Made by a program: the position numbers and the translations under genes | Notes under the pieces: model-generated | What the model was told of the DNA's origin: nothing | The model's input: only the letters and a program-made list of their open reading frames with translations | Database searches by the model: none | Shown: positions 1 through 11,806 of the stretch, piece by piece | Numbering within the stretch: position 1 is the stretch's first letter | Layout: each line of letters opens with the position of its first letter | DNA from: Pleurostoma richardsiae | Lineage: Eukaryota; Ascomycota; Sordariomycetes; Calosphaeriales; Pleurostomataceae | Direction: 5' to 3' | Length of the DNA: 64,000 nt | Assembly (NCBI GenBank): GCA_030052745.1 | Contig: JANBVO010000013.1 | Coordinates: 310,001 to 374,000 of the forward strand

Positions 1-1266
1 GACGGCTGGTTCCCTGTGAGACACCTGGCCGGGCGGCTTGTACGGAGCAGGTACCTCTCGCGGAGTACTCCAAAGCGTAAGATGAATGAGCCGGGGCTTG
101 TCTTGGCCAGGGAGTCTCGCAATCTACCTCCGCGCCAAGTACCTCATAGTTCAGCAAGTGAGACACAGGTACTTCCCACACCCTCATGTGGTTCTTTACC
201 ACACGCCTGTTCATCCCGCAAGGTATTCAGGTCTCCGCAAATTTGCTGCTAGCTTTAGTGCTATAGCGTAAGTTACTTTTGCGGCAGAGGTTCTGCGCAA
301 AGAAGGGGAAAAAAGCTACCTACCCACCCGGTGCACAATCCTTTAATGAAAGTGTATCCTTGAAGGAGTAAACCTAGGTGTCATGAAGCTATACCACGTA
401 CACGGAGTGCAGTAGTGACTGCCTGGAGGCCCGCCTGTCGTTTACGGACATACAATGTACTCTATACTAAGGTATTGTACTCAGATCCTGCCTTTCAGAC
501 CTCGTCACTGCCTGGCACCCCGGACCGGGAGGGGTTCTGCCCAAGGCTGGTCCCCAGTCCCTACCACACCACAAATTACCGGTACGATGTGCGTGTACCA
601 TCACAATCTGAGGGCCGAAAGTGCGCCAGTGCAAACAAGGATGACAGGAAACCAGCAGTCTGGTGGAGGATGGCGGGGCCGTGGCCGGGCCAGGGCGTGA
701 GTTTGGCGGAGAGGAAGAGTCATCTCACGGGGCGTGTGATTAGAGAAACCGCAGATAGACGACGGCGCTAGGGGCGGGAGACTGGCCGGCGAAGGAGCCG
801 TCTTGAGGTAAACACATTCGAATGGCCAATAGGCTCTCCCTAAGAGCTGAGCCGTTCATGGCAAAGGGGGGCCTGGAAGGCACAGGCGGGGGCGTGCACT
901 GAATGAGGTGATTATCCGTGCCGGCAGGGATAAGATGGGGAGGTCAAACCGGTGCCTCCCAACCTTTTGCCCCTCCTCGTTGATCCTTGATCAATGCGCC
1001 GCCGCCTCTGAATGAGCGGTGCTGGCGCGGTTGGGCTACCGTTTCCGGCGCTCGTACCTCCGTCCACGTCCCTTGGTGGACGGGCACACCTCTTGTAGCT
1101 TTGCCTCTAAAGTCAACATGATCCGTTACTTTGACCGCACCTCCGAGACTTTTCCTACACTACCTATGCAGCCCTTGTTCTTACCACCGTACTGTGTACA
1201 TCGTAGTGCGGATGTCCCGTGGCAATCTTGTCCAACAGGATCCTAGAGACCCTTGACTGGCTGATA

Positions 1267-1296
1267 CCCCCCCTCCCCCCCTCCCCCCCCCCCCCC
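1267..1296. repeat. C-rich polypyrimidine tract
   Basis: Thirty bases made of C7, T, C7, T, C14. The opposite strand carries three long G runs, which could form a G-quadruplex. It is embedded in non-coding sequence. Confidence 0.9.
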
Positions 1297-2862
1297 AAGG
1301 GGTGGTCACTACGTTCCCCTGTTACGCAGGCAAATCGACGTCTTCGTGAGATGTGAACAATGCTGAGCAGGCCGCACAAGCCACAACCTAGGGAGGAGCG
1401 CGCTGCTCCCAATGAAGTACCGCGAGTCGAGGCTGAGCCATCACATTCGTACACATCAGCTGTTTTGAGCGAGTACACATGCTGCAACCGTGTCGCGGCG
1501 AGGACAACACAGTGAAGTTCCGTATGGGGAGGACCGCAGAGCGGTTAGTTCGTGTCACACGTACTGAGCGTACCTACGTTGTCAGGTCTCTGAGCCACAA
1601 CACCTCTGAACACTGCAACTCAACGGCGAATGTGATATCATTACCTTAAGTGTGCCAGCCCACCTGCTGTAGGAGACGCGGATCCGCCCTTCGTACTGGC
1701 TCCATAGTCATACGCAAGCGAAAGTCTCGGTCTCACGGGGCGTTGTGATCCTCGGGACCCCCTGTGCCTTGGCTCTTAGAAAGGGATCGTAAGTCTTGCT
1801 CTCTTTCAAGCGGGATCAGACCCGTTCCTTGCTGGGCGGCAGGTGACCTGTACGTGGAGTCCATTCCACACCCCTTTTCTCCTGGGTTGCAGACTAGCCA
1901 ACCCTGCTGTGCATATGCACTTACTGGTCTAACTATTCAGGTTGTCTTCCGTCAGTTGTGCGGAGCAGAGCGGGGCTTTGTGTGCATAGCACAGGTACTT
2001 TGGGTACCTCAGTCCTTACTTTAGGTACATGATCTTACCGTCTTACCCACATAGCGGGAAACCCCGGCTACCCTGAGAATGCAATATGCCCTATTAATGA
2101 ATATGTCAATATACCATAGTACACAGTACTATAGTAGTAGACAGGCGAGGTTAGGAGCGAATGTGCATCGGAAGCTGAGAGCCTGAGACGAAGAAGGATC
2201 AACGCTGAAAAACCTGCACGTCTCGCACAAGCCCACCATCTGCCACTCGGCCCACGCCAGCATGATTCGGCGATTGGGATGGCCCCGGTTGCTGACTGAC
2301 GTACGCTGTACGCTACCGAGTATTCCACACATTGAACAGTCTCAGAACCGCCCGTCTTGGCTGCAAACACCACGCATGCAACCTGCCTACGTACCTAAGG
2401 AGCAGCACTCTCGAGATGCCGAGAGGCATGGGCGCCGTATGACAGTTCTCGTCCTCTTGTCAGATTCTTTCTCGCAACCATCCACCACCCTCCGCTGACC
2501 CGAGATTGGTGTTAGTGTGTGGTCAGGGTAGTGATGAGGGCACTGCAGCGGCCTCCAGGCGGCGCCTCCATCGTCTGCTCTCATGCCTGCCCTTATGCCT
2601 GCCTCGGCTGACACCACATCTCCCAAGAGGAGACACGTCGAGGCGTCAGCAGGAACTTTCACATTTCGTCCCCTTGACGGTATCGGATTTACTGCCTGCC
2701 TGTCCTGCCGATCAGGGTAAGAACAGTAAGCAGCTGAGCCTCGATGATCTCTGGACATGATCTCCTTCCATTCCGGCATTGAAAGCCGGATACGGTTCTC
2801 TGCGAGAGACTTAATTTAGGATGCCGTCGTGGTCCGTCTCATACACAAGTGCGGCCGACAGT

Positions 2863-2880
2863 CCGCCGCCGCCGCCGCCG
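2863..2880. repeat. CCG microsatellite
   Basis: Six perfect CCG units in the gene-poor left arm, not inside a supported gene. Confidence 0.9.
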
Positions 2881-3711
2881 ATCCATTTCCAGATCCTTGA
2901 TGCTGCAAAGCCCTCGCGACCTCCCATCCAATCGTCACACACTGCAGCGGACCACGGCTTCCTACCTGTTCAATGGAACTCAGGAGTCACGAGCCTCCTG
3001 GCCGTCTTGGGTCGTTCTCGGGACGCTTAAGCGCCTCCGGCAGGGTGGCTCATATCTGCACTAGTGAGCTAACATAAGGCTTGCTCCGCACAGTGTAATG
3101 GCATTGCACTTGTCGATTCTTCCAGGCCCTGTACTGTGTACTCCTTTCGTGGGAAGGGAGTGACACCGAGCCTTACGTTGCATTCCACACCTGGGTAGTT
3201 AATGCAAACGCCAGTTCCCAGGGCCACAGAGACCGGCCGACGCTTACTGCGGAACAGTTTGGCCGCCATCCTGTCTGATTCAGCTCGACGGCGCGTGCAT
3301 GACTGAATTCGATGCCATGGACGACACCGTCGCAGGAATCGTACCGTGTCAGGCTCCGAGCCGGGGCGGCGGATAGCCAAAGACAGCGCGAGCAGGCCAG
3401 AGACACCCTTCGCATCCTAGCTTGTGCACCTCTACCTACACAATACACCTGCGAATCCCCACCATCGTACGGGTTGCCCTGTCGGATACAACACATCTTG
3501 CTGCTGCATGCAGATAAGGCAATCACGACTGGTTGTTCATCCGGGGTCTCCATCAGCCGCGCACAATTGCGACATGTTGGAATCGGTATCTGACAGACCC
3601 AGCCACGTCCCTCCTCACGACTCGGTGAAACCGGGGCTTACCGACACGCTAGAATTTCATGCGTCAAGGATACAGCCGGCGATCCGCCCAACTCCTTGAT
3701 CTATTTGCGAA

Positions 3712-3796
3712 GTACTCCGTACATGCTCCCGCACACAAATTGCCTCTGGCCCCTAGGTTACTCCAGGATTGTACCTGACGGCACGGTACGGAGTAC
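3712..3796. repeat. Inverted pair of TACGGAGTAC elements
   Basis: The decamer TACGGAGTAC occurs on the minus strand at 3712-3721 and on the plus strand at 3787-3796, so the two copies face each other about 65 bp apart. Related fragments are scattered through the same arm, for example CGGAGTACTCC at 61-71. Function unknown. Confidence 0.6.
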
Positions 3797-6700
3797 TTTC
3801 ATCAATTGTGCCGGCGCGGTCCCCCTAGACCTATTATACCCCGGCCCCGGGGCTGCAGCTCCCGCGAGGTGTTCAACGTGGCGCGCGTACATACACGTAC
3901 AGGATGCGTACACACCTGAGGCCCAGTAACCGAAGTTGATCTGTGTTGGAGTGCTCGCTTTCCTTCTTCTTGGACCCAGGAGTCGCTCCAGGCGCGGGAC
4001 GGACTGGGAAGCAATACTCAGTGTGCTGTACGAAAGATCCAAGGTGTCCTTGCATTCCGCCCTTCCACGAAGTTCTGCCTTGAAGAGACGCAACGTGGCT
4101 CGCCTGGTGCCCCTCCATGATTGGATTCGGCCCCTGGGTTGCTTCGACGTTTTCGATGACCCTTAGACCCTCCCTGACCGGCGCCATGGGTCCCAAACGG
4201 TTCCACTGCGAAGGCTACAGACCGTGGGATGCATTTTACTCTACGCTAGCTGGCTAGCCCGCTTCTTGTCCTCCTGCGATTCTCGACCACCACGGTGTCC
4301 ACCCTGGCCCAAAGTTTTTCGAGGCCGCCAGCCCGCCCCAGCCCGCCAGTCCCGCTAAGCCAGCGTGTTTGAGCAAGGGCCACCCGCCGTTTAAGACTTA
4401 AGTGGCGTGCCGCGTTTCGACGACATGCAAGGAAGTTAATGAGATCGACAACCCTGTCCGATTGGATGGCAACTGGTACCGATGCACCATTTGCCAGATC
4501 CTGACATGGAGCAGGAGGGTTAGAGCAAAGCAAGGATGCCAAATGTGCCTCCCTGACTCCAAACACCTCTGCAAGTCTTTCAGCGCTAGCCCTCGCTAGA
4601 CCGCTACATGCACATCCTGCGCAAGCCTGACAGGAAGGAGCCTACCGTCGGTGCTTCTGTGCGTCTTGAACAGTGACGATCCTTGCAAAGCCCTTATTCC
4701 GTGCCTCGGGAAACATCAGATTGTCATGGTACGACTCAGGACCGGGTCTTGGTGCCTCGGACAGAAAGACGTCTCGAAAAGACTGCAGCTCTTCGCCGGG
4801 GCGGCTGGGTTGCTTTCCATGGCTGTTCTCGGCTTGACTGTGAAAGAAAGGCGCTCACTGACAAGATCTGATCGAGACCGACGGTCCCCGTCTTGGCTTC
4901 GTGGCCTAAGATACAGTACAGTTAGAACATGGCTGCGCCTCCTTGGACTCTAGAGTGCGGTACGGGTACGCGTACAACCGTCGCCATTTGAGGGACTAAA
5001 GCCATCGTGTGATAGTGATGTGTCTGCGGCAGATCCCAACCCGCGGCTTGCCGTCTTTTCCAGCGCACATCCGGGATACGGAGTCGCGGGATGCTCATCA
5101 AAATACATCAGTCGCGGGCCTGCTGATCCTGCGTCCTCCTCCTTCTGACTCGCCCTGCGCTTAAGGCCTAGAACAGGTGGGAGGCTGCCAATAACTCCTT
5201 GTTTCCATACCCAGCCAGTCAGACAAGCCTGGGTGTCACGCAGGGGACGGCCGGACTATCATATGCCTAATAATATGACTGGCACGCATGGCTTGATCCA
5301 GATGATCAGATTCAGCCCAACCTGACTGATTAGGCGCCCCCAGCGCTGATTCGCGACAAATTAGGCGGGCCACTTGTTTCCCAAGTCTCCCTCTGGGCGA
5401 ACCCCACATATCAACGAATCCTTCCTATGCCTTCGAAAAGTTCGACTTGTGGAGCGTTACATTTGAGCCAGTCCAGTCTAATTCTGGACTCGCTCGCCTA
5501 GCCCAGTAGCTGCCTGGATACAGTTACATGTTGTCCAAGTAACTCAAGACATTGCATGGGCCGCACGGTGCTTGAGTCGCTGCAGGCCGCGCCTTGTGGC
5601 TTTTCACAGCCTGCAGTCGGACGCACAACTTCCAGTTCTCAGAAGTGCTGTGGAAAGCTGGGATGTGATCCATTCCACAACTTGCCGGCCCATCCTCGGT
5701 TTACTACGCACCTACCGAGTGCTGCGCAGCTCACGCCACTGCTTCCGAAGGTTTGCCCGACTTGTCAAGCCTGTCTTAAACTCCCGCTTGAGCCGGTCAA
5801 TCAGTCATCACCAGCCTTCGGTTATGATCATCGTTTCTCCAGCGTGCAGACTCGAAAGCGAAAGACCCTCAACAAACACGAAGTGTGTCATACCTCGCTC
5901 GCATGACGCCGACAGTGATAGAGTTATGTCTCGGCACGCCCTCCTCGACCCACGATCAAACCCAAACTGCCATGTTAGTTGACCTGCCGCATAGGTCGCA
6001 ACTTCTTGTTGTAGAGTGAATCAGGGCGTATTAAGCGACAACCGAACTGGTGACGGACAGAGAGTTGACGAGGAAATCAAAATGCCTCTATCTATTATCC
6101 CGCAAGGTGGGGTGGACCCCTTGATACGGTCCTTGACAGCGAAGACGCTGGGGATGTGAGCCGACCCACCACCGGGACGGAAAGGCACGGAAGATTTCCA
6201 TTCAGCAGCCTTTTGGGATCTCTCTGGGGTGCACCCAATTGCGAGCCGCCTACCTCATTCAGTGGTTGATGGCACCCCATGCACCATCATAGTGCCGCCA
6301 ATAGGCCACTGGCATAAGGTGTCTGGCGGAACCCTCGTCAGTCAGTGGCCGATCGATGCGCGATGCAGTGAGCCGTCCGGTGTGTGTTCTCAGACTCTCA
6401 AACGCTCCGGCAGCCGGTGGTCAAGAAAACAGCTGATGTGCTTGGAGTGGCAACCACCACATTGGGCCAGAGCTGCGCTTGCGAGGCCATATTTGCGACA
6501 GGATGTGATACGTGCGGGTACTGGCTCAGGCGACCTTCAAGGCGTAAGACCCAAACTGAACTGTTACCGTCCTCGTTGTCCATGCCGATAAGGAGAATCC
6601 TTTTGTCTGACGGGGTCACTGCGGACGTGATCGGCTTCGGGCACGTTCGAGTAAGTACTTCCTTCAAGTTGTACCCCGGGGATAACAGCAATCCTCGCGA

Positions 6701-6864
6701 CGCGGAGTCGGCGGCCACTTCGCCTCTCAACTTTCACACCACTTCATCCATCGTACTCTGTACAGCGCCGCCTGCAAATTGCCCCTTTCGCCCTTGCCGG
6801 CATTGACGGGTGTCACAGTAGCTGCTTCGCTTGGTCAATACGGGGCGCTATCCTCCGCCCACGG

Positions 6865-6874
6865 TACGGAGTAC
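6865..6874 (+). repeat. TACGGAGTAC element
   Basis: Third exact copy of the decamer found at 3712 and 3787, again in non-coding sequence and followed a few bases later by a partial copy. Confidence 0.55.
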
Positions 6875-7578
6875 GGGAAATACAGTACGGATGTGCAGGA
6901 TGGCTCGGAAAACTCGTTTTGGATGTTGTCCACGATCGTCACGGTTGACTTCCCACACCCCCTTTTCGACGTGCGGCTTTTCCCTTCTTCCCAAACCCTG
7001 GTCTCGTAGGGTCATCGTTGCACCCGCTATTACAGTGTTGGCCATTGTGGGCACCACCATTCCAATCTGCGGCGTCATCCAGCTGCATGCAGTCATTGCC
7101 AGTGCTGTGGCTGACGGCTAGTTCAGTCCGTCGCCTGCTGTACGGATGTCTAGCCGTGTTGCTCGTGATTCGAGAGTTGTCTCTAGCGCCGCTTCACAAG
7201 CGGCACTCACCGCTTCTTCCCATTCATTTCCAAACGTTGTTGGAGGCTTGGAGAGCAAATTGGCTAGCCAACCCCCTTAAAAGGCTCCGTCTTGCGTTGC
7301 CCCCTCTGCCCCTGTCCTCCATCACTCGAGAGGTGGCTACTCTCGGCTAGCAGTGTGGTTTCGTGCCTCCCCCCCACCCCGGAGCACTCTCCCGTAAGAA
7401 GCTCACTTATTACGACTTTGCTTTCAGACCGAGCGAACTTTAGTGGTCTTCCACCAGGACATCTGGAGCTGGTCTGTCATTAGTCGACCTTGCTGGCAGG
7501 GCGACTGCCAACTGGCATTGGATCCCCCCTCCCTGATTTCCTTTATCGAACGAAGCCCGCGCAACCACATGAATCAGG

Positions 7579-8914
7579 TCACGACGCAGCTGCAAGTGAC
7601 AGACCTGCCGCCAGCCCCTCGAAGCCGTCTATCTGCACTTTAGCTGTGGCAAGGTTTACGGCAAGGCGGAGCTTCCTTTCTGCAATCCAGTCGTCACTAT
7701 GACAGATCAGTCCGTAAAGCATCCCTGCTATGAAGGTGTCGCCAGCCCCGACGGAGCTGTTGCACGGGGGCGCAATTGATTAGCTTGTCTTTTCGCTCCG
7801 AATGCATCTGCGTTCCGCAGTCGATGAACGAGGGGCGGAATGTCGTACTCAACAACTCGGAAATCTCGTTCCGCCCCTTGGACCGGGCAATGCCAACACT
7901 CGCCGCCCGGCAGTGACAGTGCGCAGGCTCCCTCTGCTCCCCATGTGCACAGCACGATGGACCTAGAACGGCTTGCGTTAAGGTCCCACGTCACACGACT
8001 TGCGAGAGGACTGCGATTGACTTACGCTTGGGAAGGCGCCTCGCCTTTCAAACAATCCTCAGCTTTGATGTAGCCTTGGCTCTGGGCAACCCGGTCAGCG
8101 TCATGGTAGTAGTTCTCCATTCGAGCGGGTGCGGCTGCTCACTTCAGCCCAGCTGCGCGAGTAGAAAACCACATCCGCCTCAGCTGCAAGTTCGCGAAGA
8201 CCCTCGCGATCCGGCTTCTCGACCTCCACGAGGATCTTGTCCCGGGGGCGGACCTCGCGTAAATGTTGGATGCATTTCTGCGTTGTCTCTGGAATTCGGC
8301 CCTGTAACCCATCTAGTCTCAGCCAAGTGCGTGTGCGTGTGTGCGTGTGAAGCCGTTAATACGGCGCATCCAGCGGGTCCCGAACCTCGAAGTGCCACCA
8401 ACACTCTTCCTCGCCGCTGAATGAATCAACCGCCTGGACGAATTCCTGGACTGTCATTTCGGCCAAGCCATTGTGGTTCACGATGGTCCGAGACCCCGTC
8501 GCTTGGCTGCGCAGGACGAAGCTGCTTGCTGGTTCGGTCTGGTCATCGCGATAGATACAGCGACTGAAGTCCACTGCAGACTGTGGCCCGAACGACGCCT
8601 GTATCGTAGCGGTCGCCGGCGACTGCGCGTTGGGCAGACACGAGACAAGATGGGTGGTGACGTTCTGTCCCTCTGGATCGTGTGCTAGCAGCTGCTGCAG
8701 CACCTCCAGACTGTTGGGGCAGTTGCCCCCTCGTCTTACATGCATCTTGGTCGCCCGAAGTTTGGTGTCTTCCTCGGGGAAGTGCGGGACGCTGTGTGCA
8801 GTGGTTAACCTGAGTCACCGTCTTGAAGCACCCGCCGCTGATGGGCAGAGACTTGAGAACTCGCCTTAGAATCGTGTCGAGGTAGCACGCCCCTACCATG
8901 ATGAGCCGCTTCAT
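7579..8914 (-). CDS. Ketohexokinase-like PfkB family sugar kinase
   Basis: Predicted 320-residue cytosolic kinase that would use ATP to phosphorylate a ketose or related sugar. Six exons on the minus strand: 8914-8865, 8791-8386, 8301-8143, 8081-8026, 7962-7849 and 7756-7579. The spliced protein starts MKRLIMVGACYLDTIL, carries the PfkB N-terminal signature RRGGNCPN near residues 36-42, the ketohexokinase-type SRTIVNHN strand, a FEGRIP segment, the WGAEGA strand, and the PfkB C-terminal signature SVGAGDTFIAGM with the catalytic Asp near residue 268. Family proteins are about 300 residues, so the gene looks complete. Intron 1 needs a GC donor (AAG/GCGAGT); the other four use GT-AG. An in-frame upstream Met at 8971 is an alternative start, but family alignment favours 8914. 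Family assignment is strong; the substrate is not determined. An MFS transporter lies upstream on the same strand. Confidence 0.85.
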
Positions 8915-9555
8915 TTTCGCGCCCTTGTTCTGGCGCGCTGCATACGTTCGTTCGTAAGCAAGATGCTCCATGTTCTTCCGATGTCCGTCGTTGCGCAGTT
9001 CTCCCTTACCGTCGGCCGCAGGATCACCTGAAATGTCCTTTGTCTCGAGCGAGCTCGTAACGTGCCAGCGGATGCTGCTTTCCAGATTGCGTTTCGCCCA
9101 GACGGCTTCTGGGGAAACACGTCTTGAACCCTCCGTACAAGTCTTGCTGGACTCTTCAAGTTGTTTGTGGCTGGCGATTAGTGTCCCGATGGTGCAAACA
9201 CATCCTTTGATGAGTGTTCGCTAAAGTTAGGTGCAGACCCGTCAATCTCAAGATCTATTCAGACCCCGCCCACGCCATTGGCCGTCGCTAAAGACGGCTT
9301 CTCTCTCAGAGGTCATCAACTGCAATAGACCATGTGCGACACATCGAGAGGAAACAGCGGCCAATGATCATTATCGTCCACGGCATCAATTTTGCTGTAT
9401 CACTACTCACTACGGTTTCGCCTAGCCAATACAGAGGCAAGTAATCGTCTGACACGGGAAACATAAGCATTAAAGCATACAAGTCTCGGACTACACCCGG
9501 TTGATACTATCGTTGAACGTCTTGCTCGAACCCTACAGGCAGTGTAACTGTCATT
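8915..9555. other. Intergenic, between transporter 3' end and sugar-kinase start
   Basis: 641 bp expected to hold the transporter 3' UTR and the kinase promoter and leader. Short open frames on both strands have no family resemblance. No other feature seen. Confidence 0.5.
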
Positions 9556-11166
9556 TCAGTCACTCCGCTCAGGCGCCTTGGGCACCATCCACCAGGCGAT
9601 TCCGCCGGCGACCAGCAGAGCGAGCACGATCGGCTGCAGGACTTGGACACCAGTGCTCCCTGCGACCAGGCCCGTGAGTGATGGAAACATCGCTCCTCCC
9701 GCTTGAGCGACCACGAAGACGAAACCTGCATATCGTCAGCTGTGGTCCGTCAATCACATCTGCAGCATAGACTTACTGAGTGCCGCCGCCTGGATCTTCC
9801 GGGGGAAGATCTTCGACGCAACCGAAATGCCCTACGTTACCACATGTTAACTCGGAGCCAGATAGCTGACTGCGGAGGAATACTCACTGCGGCGAAGAAG
9901 GGCCCGAAGAAGAAGCCCATCAGACTGAGCGCGGTGGCGTTGGCGATGATGTTGGGCACCAGCCAGAAGATGAGCTGCAGACCGGCCAGGAAGCCGCTGT
10001 AGATTAGCAGCATGCGGCGCTCGCCGAAACGGTGCGTCGGCTCGGCGAGCAGGAGGCGGCCGAGGAACATCCCCGAGTAGTAGCCCGTTGGCACGTATCC
10101 CATCTGGGAGAGGTCGCCGTGGCGGATCGTGGTCAGGAACTCGACCACCCAGCCTGGCGGACTGTCAGCACCCTCGGGCACTCGCGGCTCAATCGCTCAA
10201 CGCTTACCTCCGGACGTGAAAGCCGCTCCGAGCTCGAAGAAGTAGAACATGCTGATGATCCACACGTCCTTCACCTTCAGCAGCTCAACCATCTCGCCCA
10301 TCGCGGCTCTCTTCGCCGTCGTCCTCTGCTCGCCCTCCCGCCCCGTCGCGGCATCCTCTTCGTCGCCCCTTCCCCCAGCCCCCCACCTCCGCAGCGAGTC
10401 CTTGAACCCGACCGCCACGGCCGCGATGTTCACCACCCCCAGCCCGAGCATCACGAAGTACACCTTCCTCCACCCGTCTCCGCCCGCGTGCGCCGCCACC
10501 GCCGTGGCCACGAGCGGGCCGACGAGGCAGCCCAGGGCGTACATGGCGTGGATGAAGCCGAGCCAGCGGTGGGCGACGCGGCTGACGCTGCTGACGAAGG
10601 TGTTGCCGTGCGCGTCCTGGTAGGCCATCCCCAGGGCCTGCAGGAAGAAGGTGGCGCAGAAGAGCGGCAGCGGGGCCCAGGGCCGCAGGCACTGCGCCAG
10701 GAGCTGGAGGGCGGCGCCCAGGAACAGGAGCTGGCCCAGGTTCAGGTAGGCGGTCAGGATGGGGTTGGTGGCCGCCGCGAAGAGCCAGCCCGCGAAGGTG
10801 GTGGCGTAGCTTTTCCGTAGGGCGGTACGATTAGCCGTGGTAGGTTGTCGCGATGGGTGCGCCGCAGTCGGTGATAACTTACATGATCGCTACCTCGCCC
10901 GTGCTAATGTTGTACGAGGAGAGTATGTAGGGTATTAGAGGCCCCAAAGTCCCGTCGTTGACGCCGGCGCAGAAGAAGGAGAAGCCCACGCCGATCAGTT
11001 GGATCTTGAGCCACAGAGTCGGCGCTTCCCGCTGAGCTACGGCGGCATCCGGAGCGCGTTCCTCTTCAACTAATACGGCACGGCTCCGGAGCTCACGGGG
11101 CTCGTAGTCTGCCGGGCCGGAAGGCCGGTGTTCTTCGAGGGTCTGCGTCTGTGTTGTGGTTGCCAT
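9556..11166 (-). CDS. MFS transporter, Bsc6/FucP-like
   Basis: Predicted 458-residue membrane transporter with about twelve helices. Exons on the minus strand: 11166-10883, 10809-10208, 10153-9888, 9831-9777 and 9725-9556. A hydrophilic N-terminus of about 48 residues precedes the first helix, with GVGFSFFCAGVNDGTLGPLIPY, a motif I associate with fungal MFS proteins resembling yeast Bsc6 and distantly FucP-type sugar permeases. Other visible features are a basic and Glu-rich central loop between the two six-helix halves, then GYYSGMFLGRLLL and NATALSLMGFFFGPFF in the C-terminal half. Intron 1 ends in an unusual A-rich AAAAG acceptor, the only AG available that keeps the frame. Substrate unknown. 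It sits upstream of the sugar kinase on the same strand and is divergent from NOP2. Confidence 0.85.
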
Positions 11167-11806
11167 TGTGGAGTGTCACCTTACCAAAGGCTGTCGTGAG
11201 GGTCGTGGTGCTGTTCCATAGTATGTATCTCTGGCGCAGACTAAATCCTTATATACGTCTATTCCACTGAAGCCTGTTCTCCTCTTCGCACTCGCATAAC
11301 CGGTAGGTCTGGTGCTCGTGCCGCCGGCCCCGGCTCCCCCACAGTCGCTGGCTGAACTTCGGGCCTAGCCAGCCGCAGGTGGCCCGGATCGCCGTCCCCA
11401 GATCACCTTCTCCAGCCTCCGCCAATGAACCGGAAGAACTTCGGGAGATCTGTGGAAGAGCCTCGGTTATCAGTAGCAGTGGTAAGCATCTGCCATTCTT
11501 GAGTACGTATTTCTAGGTCTATTGCATCCCAATGGGGCTTTGACGATCATTCTGCGTAATTCCGCGCATCTTGAATTGATGGTATCGAGAGCCTATGCTC
11601 AGGCGTACAGTGGGTGTTTCGGGGCCAATGAGGCATTACATAATCATGCTGAAGTGGGGTTGGTGCTGGGTTAGGGGTCTTTATCGATAAGCCCAGTAAA
11701 GGAAAAAAAATTCAGAATGGCGGGCCATTGAATCCAGTGCAAACACAGACAGACAGCCGCTCCTCCTCGAAGCGAAGAGAAGTCCTGACAATCTGCCGCT
11801 GCCAAG
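11167..11806. other. Divergent promoter region, transporter and NOP2
   Basis: 640 bp between two start codons on opposite strands. Holds a TATA-like element for the transporter and an otherwise unremarkable leader for NOP2. Confidence 0.6.
11247..11255 (-). promoter_or_regulatory. TATA-like element of the MFS transporter gene
   Basis: Minus-strand TATATAAGG lies 81-89 bp upstream of the transporter start codon, a plausible TATA position for a regulated fungal gene. Confidence 0.5.

Larger units (their letters stand above)
1..7578. other. Gene-poor left arm
   Basis: No gene is supported in these 7.6 kb. Open frames are all short (140 codons or fewer), occur on both strands at similar lengths, and show no recognisable domain or consistent exon chain. 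The composition is not AT-rich, so it does not look like classic RIP-mutated transposon sequence. It holds a C-rich tract, a short CCG microsatellite and several copies of a TACGGAGTAC palindrome-like element. A multi-exon gene made only of tiny exons, or an eroded repeat too diverged to recognise by eye, cannot be excluded. The last 1.3 kb lies downstream of the sugar-kinase gene and may include its 3' UTR. Confidence 0.6.

Noticed and set aside
6384-6806. Overlapping plus- and minus-strand frames of 110-140 codons
   Set aside because: Looked at as a possible partner of the sugar kinase, but no motif, no coherent exon chain and both strands open equally.
1-7578. RIP-mutated transposon or telomere-proximal sequence
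   Set aside because: No AT enrichment, no TTAGGG repeats, no transposase or reverse-transcriptase motif seen.
10032-10820. 262-codon plus-strand frame
   Set aside because: Mirror frame of the MFS transporter exon 2; low-complexity Arg/Glu/Ala content from GC-rich third positions.
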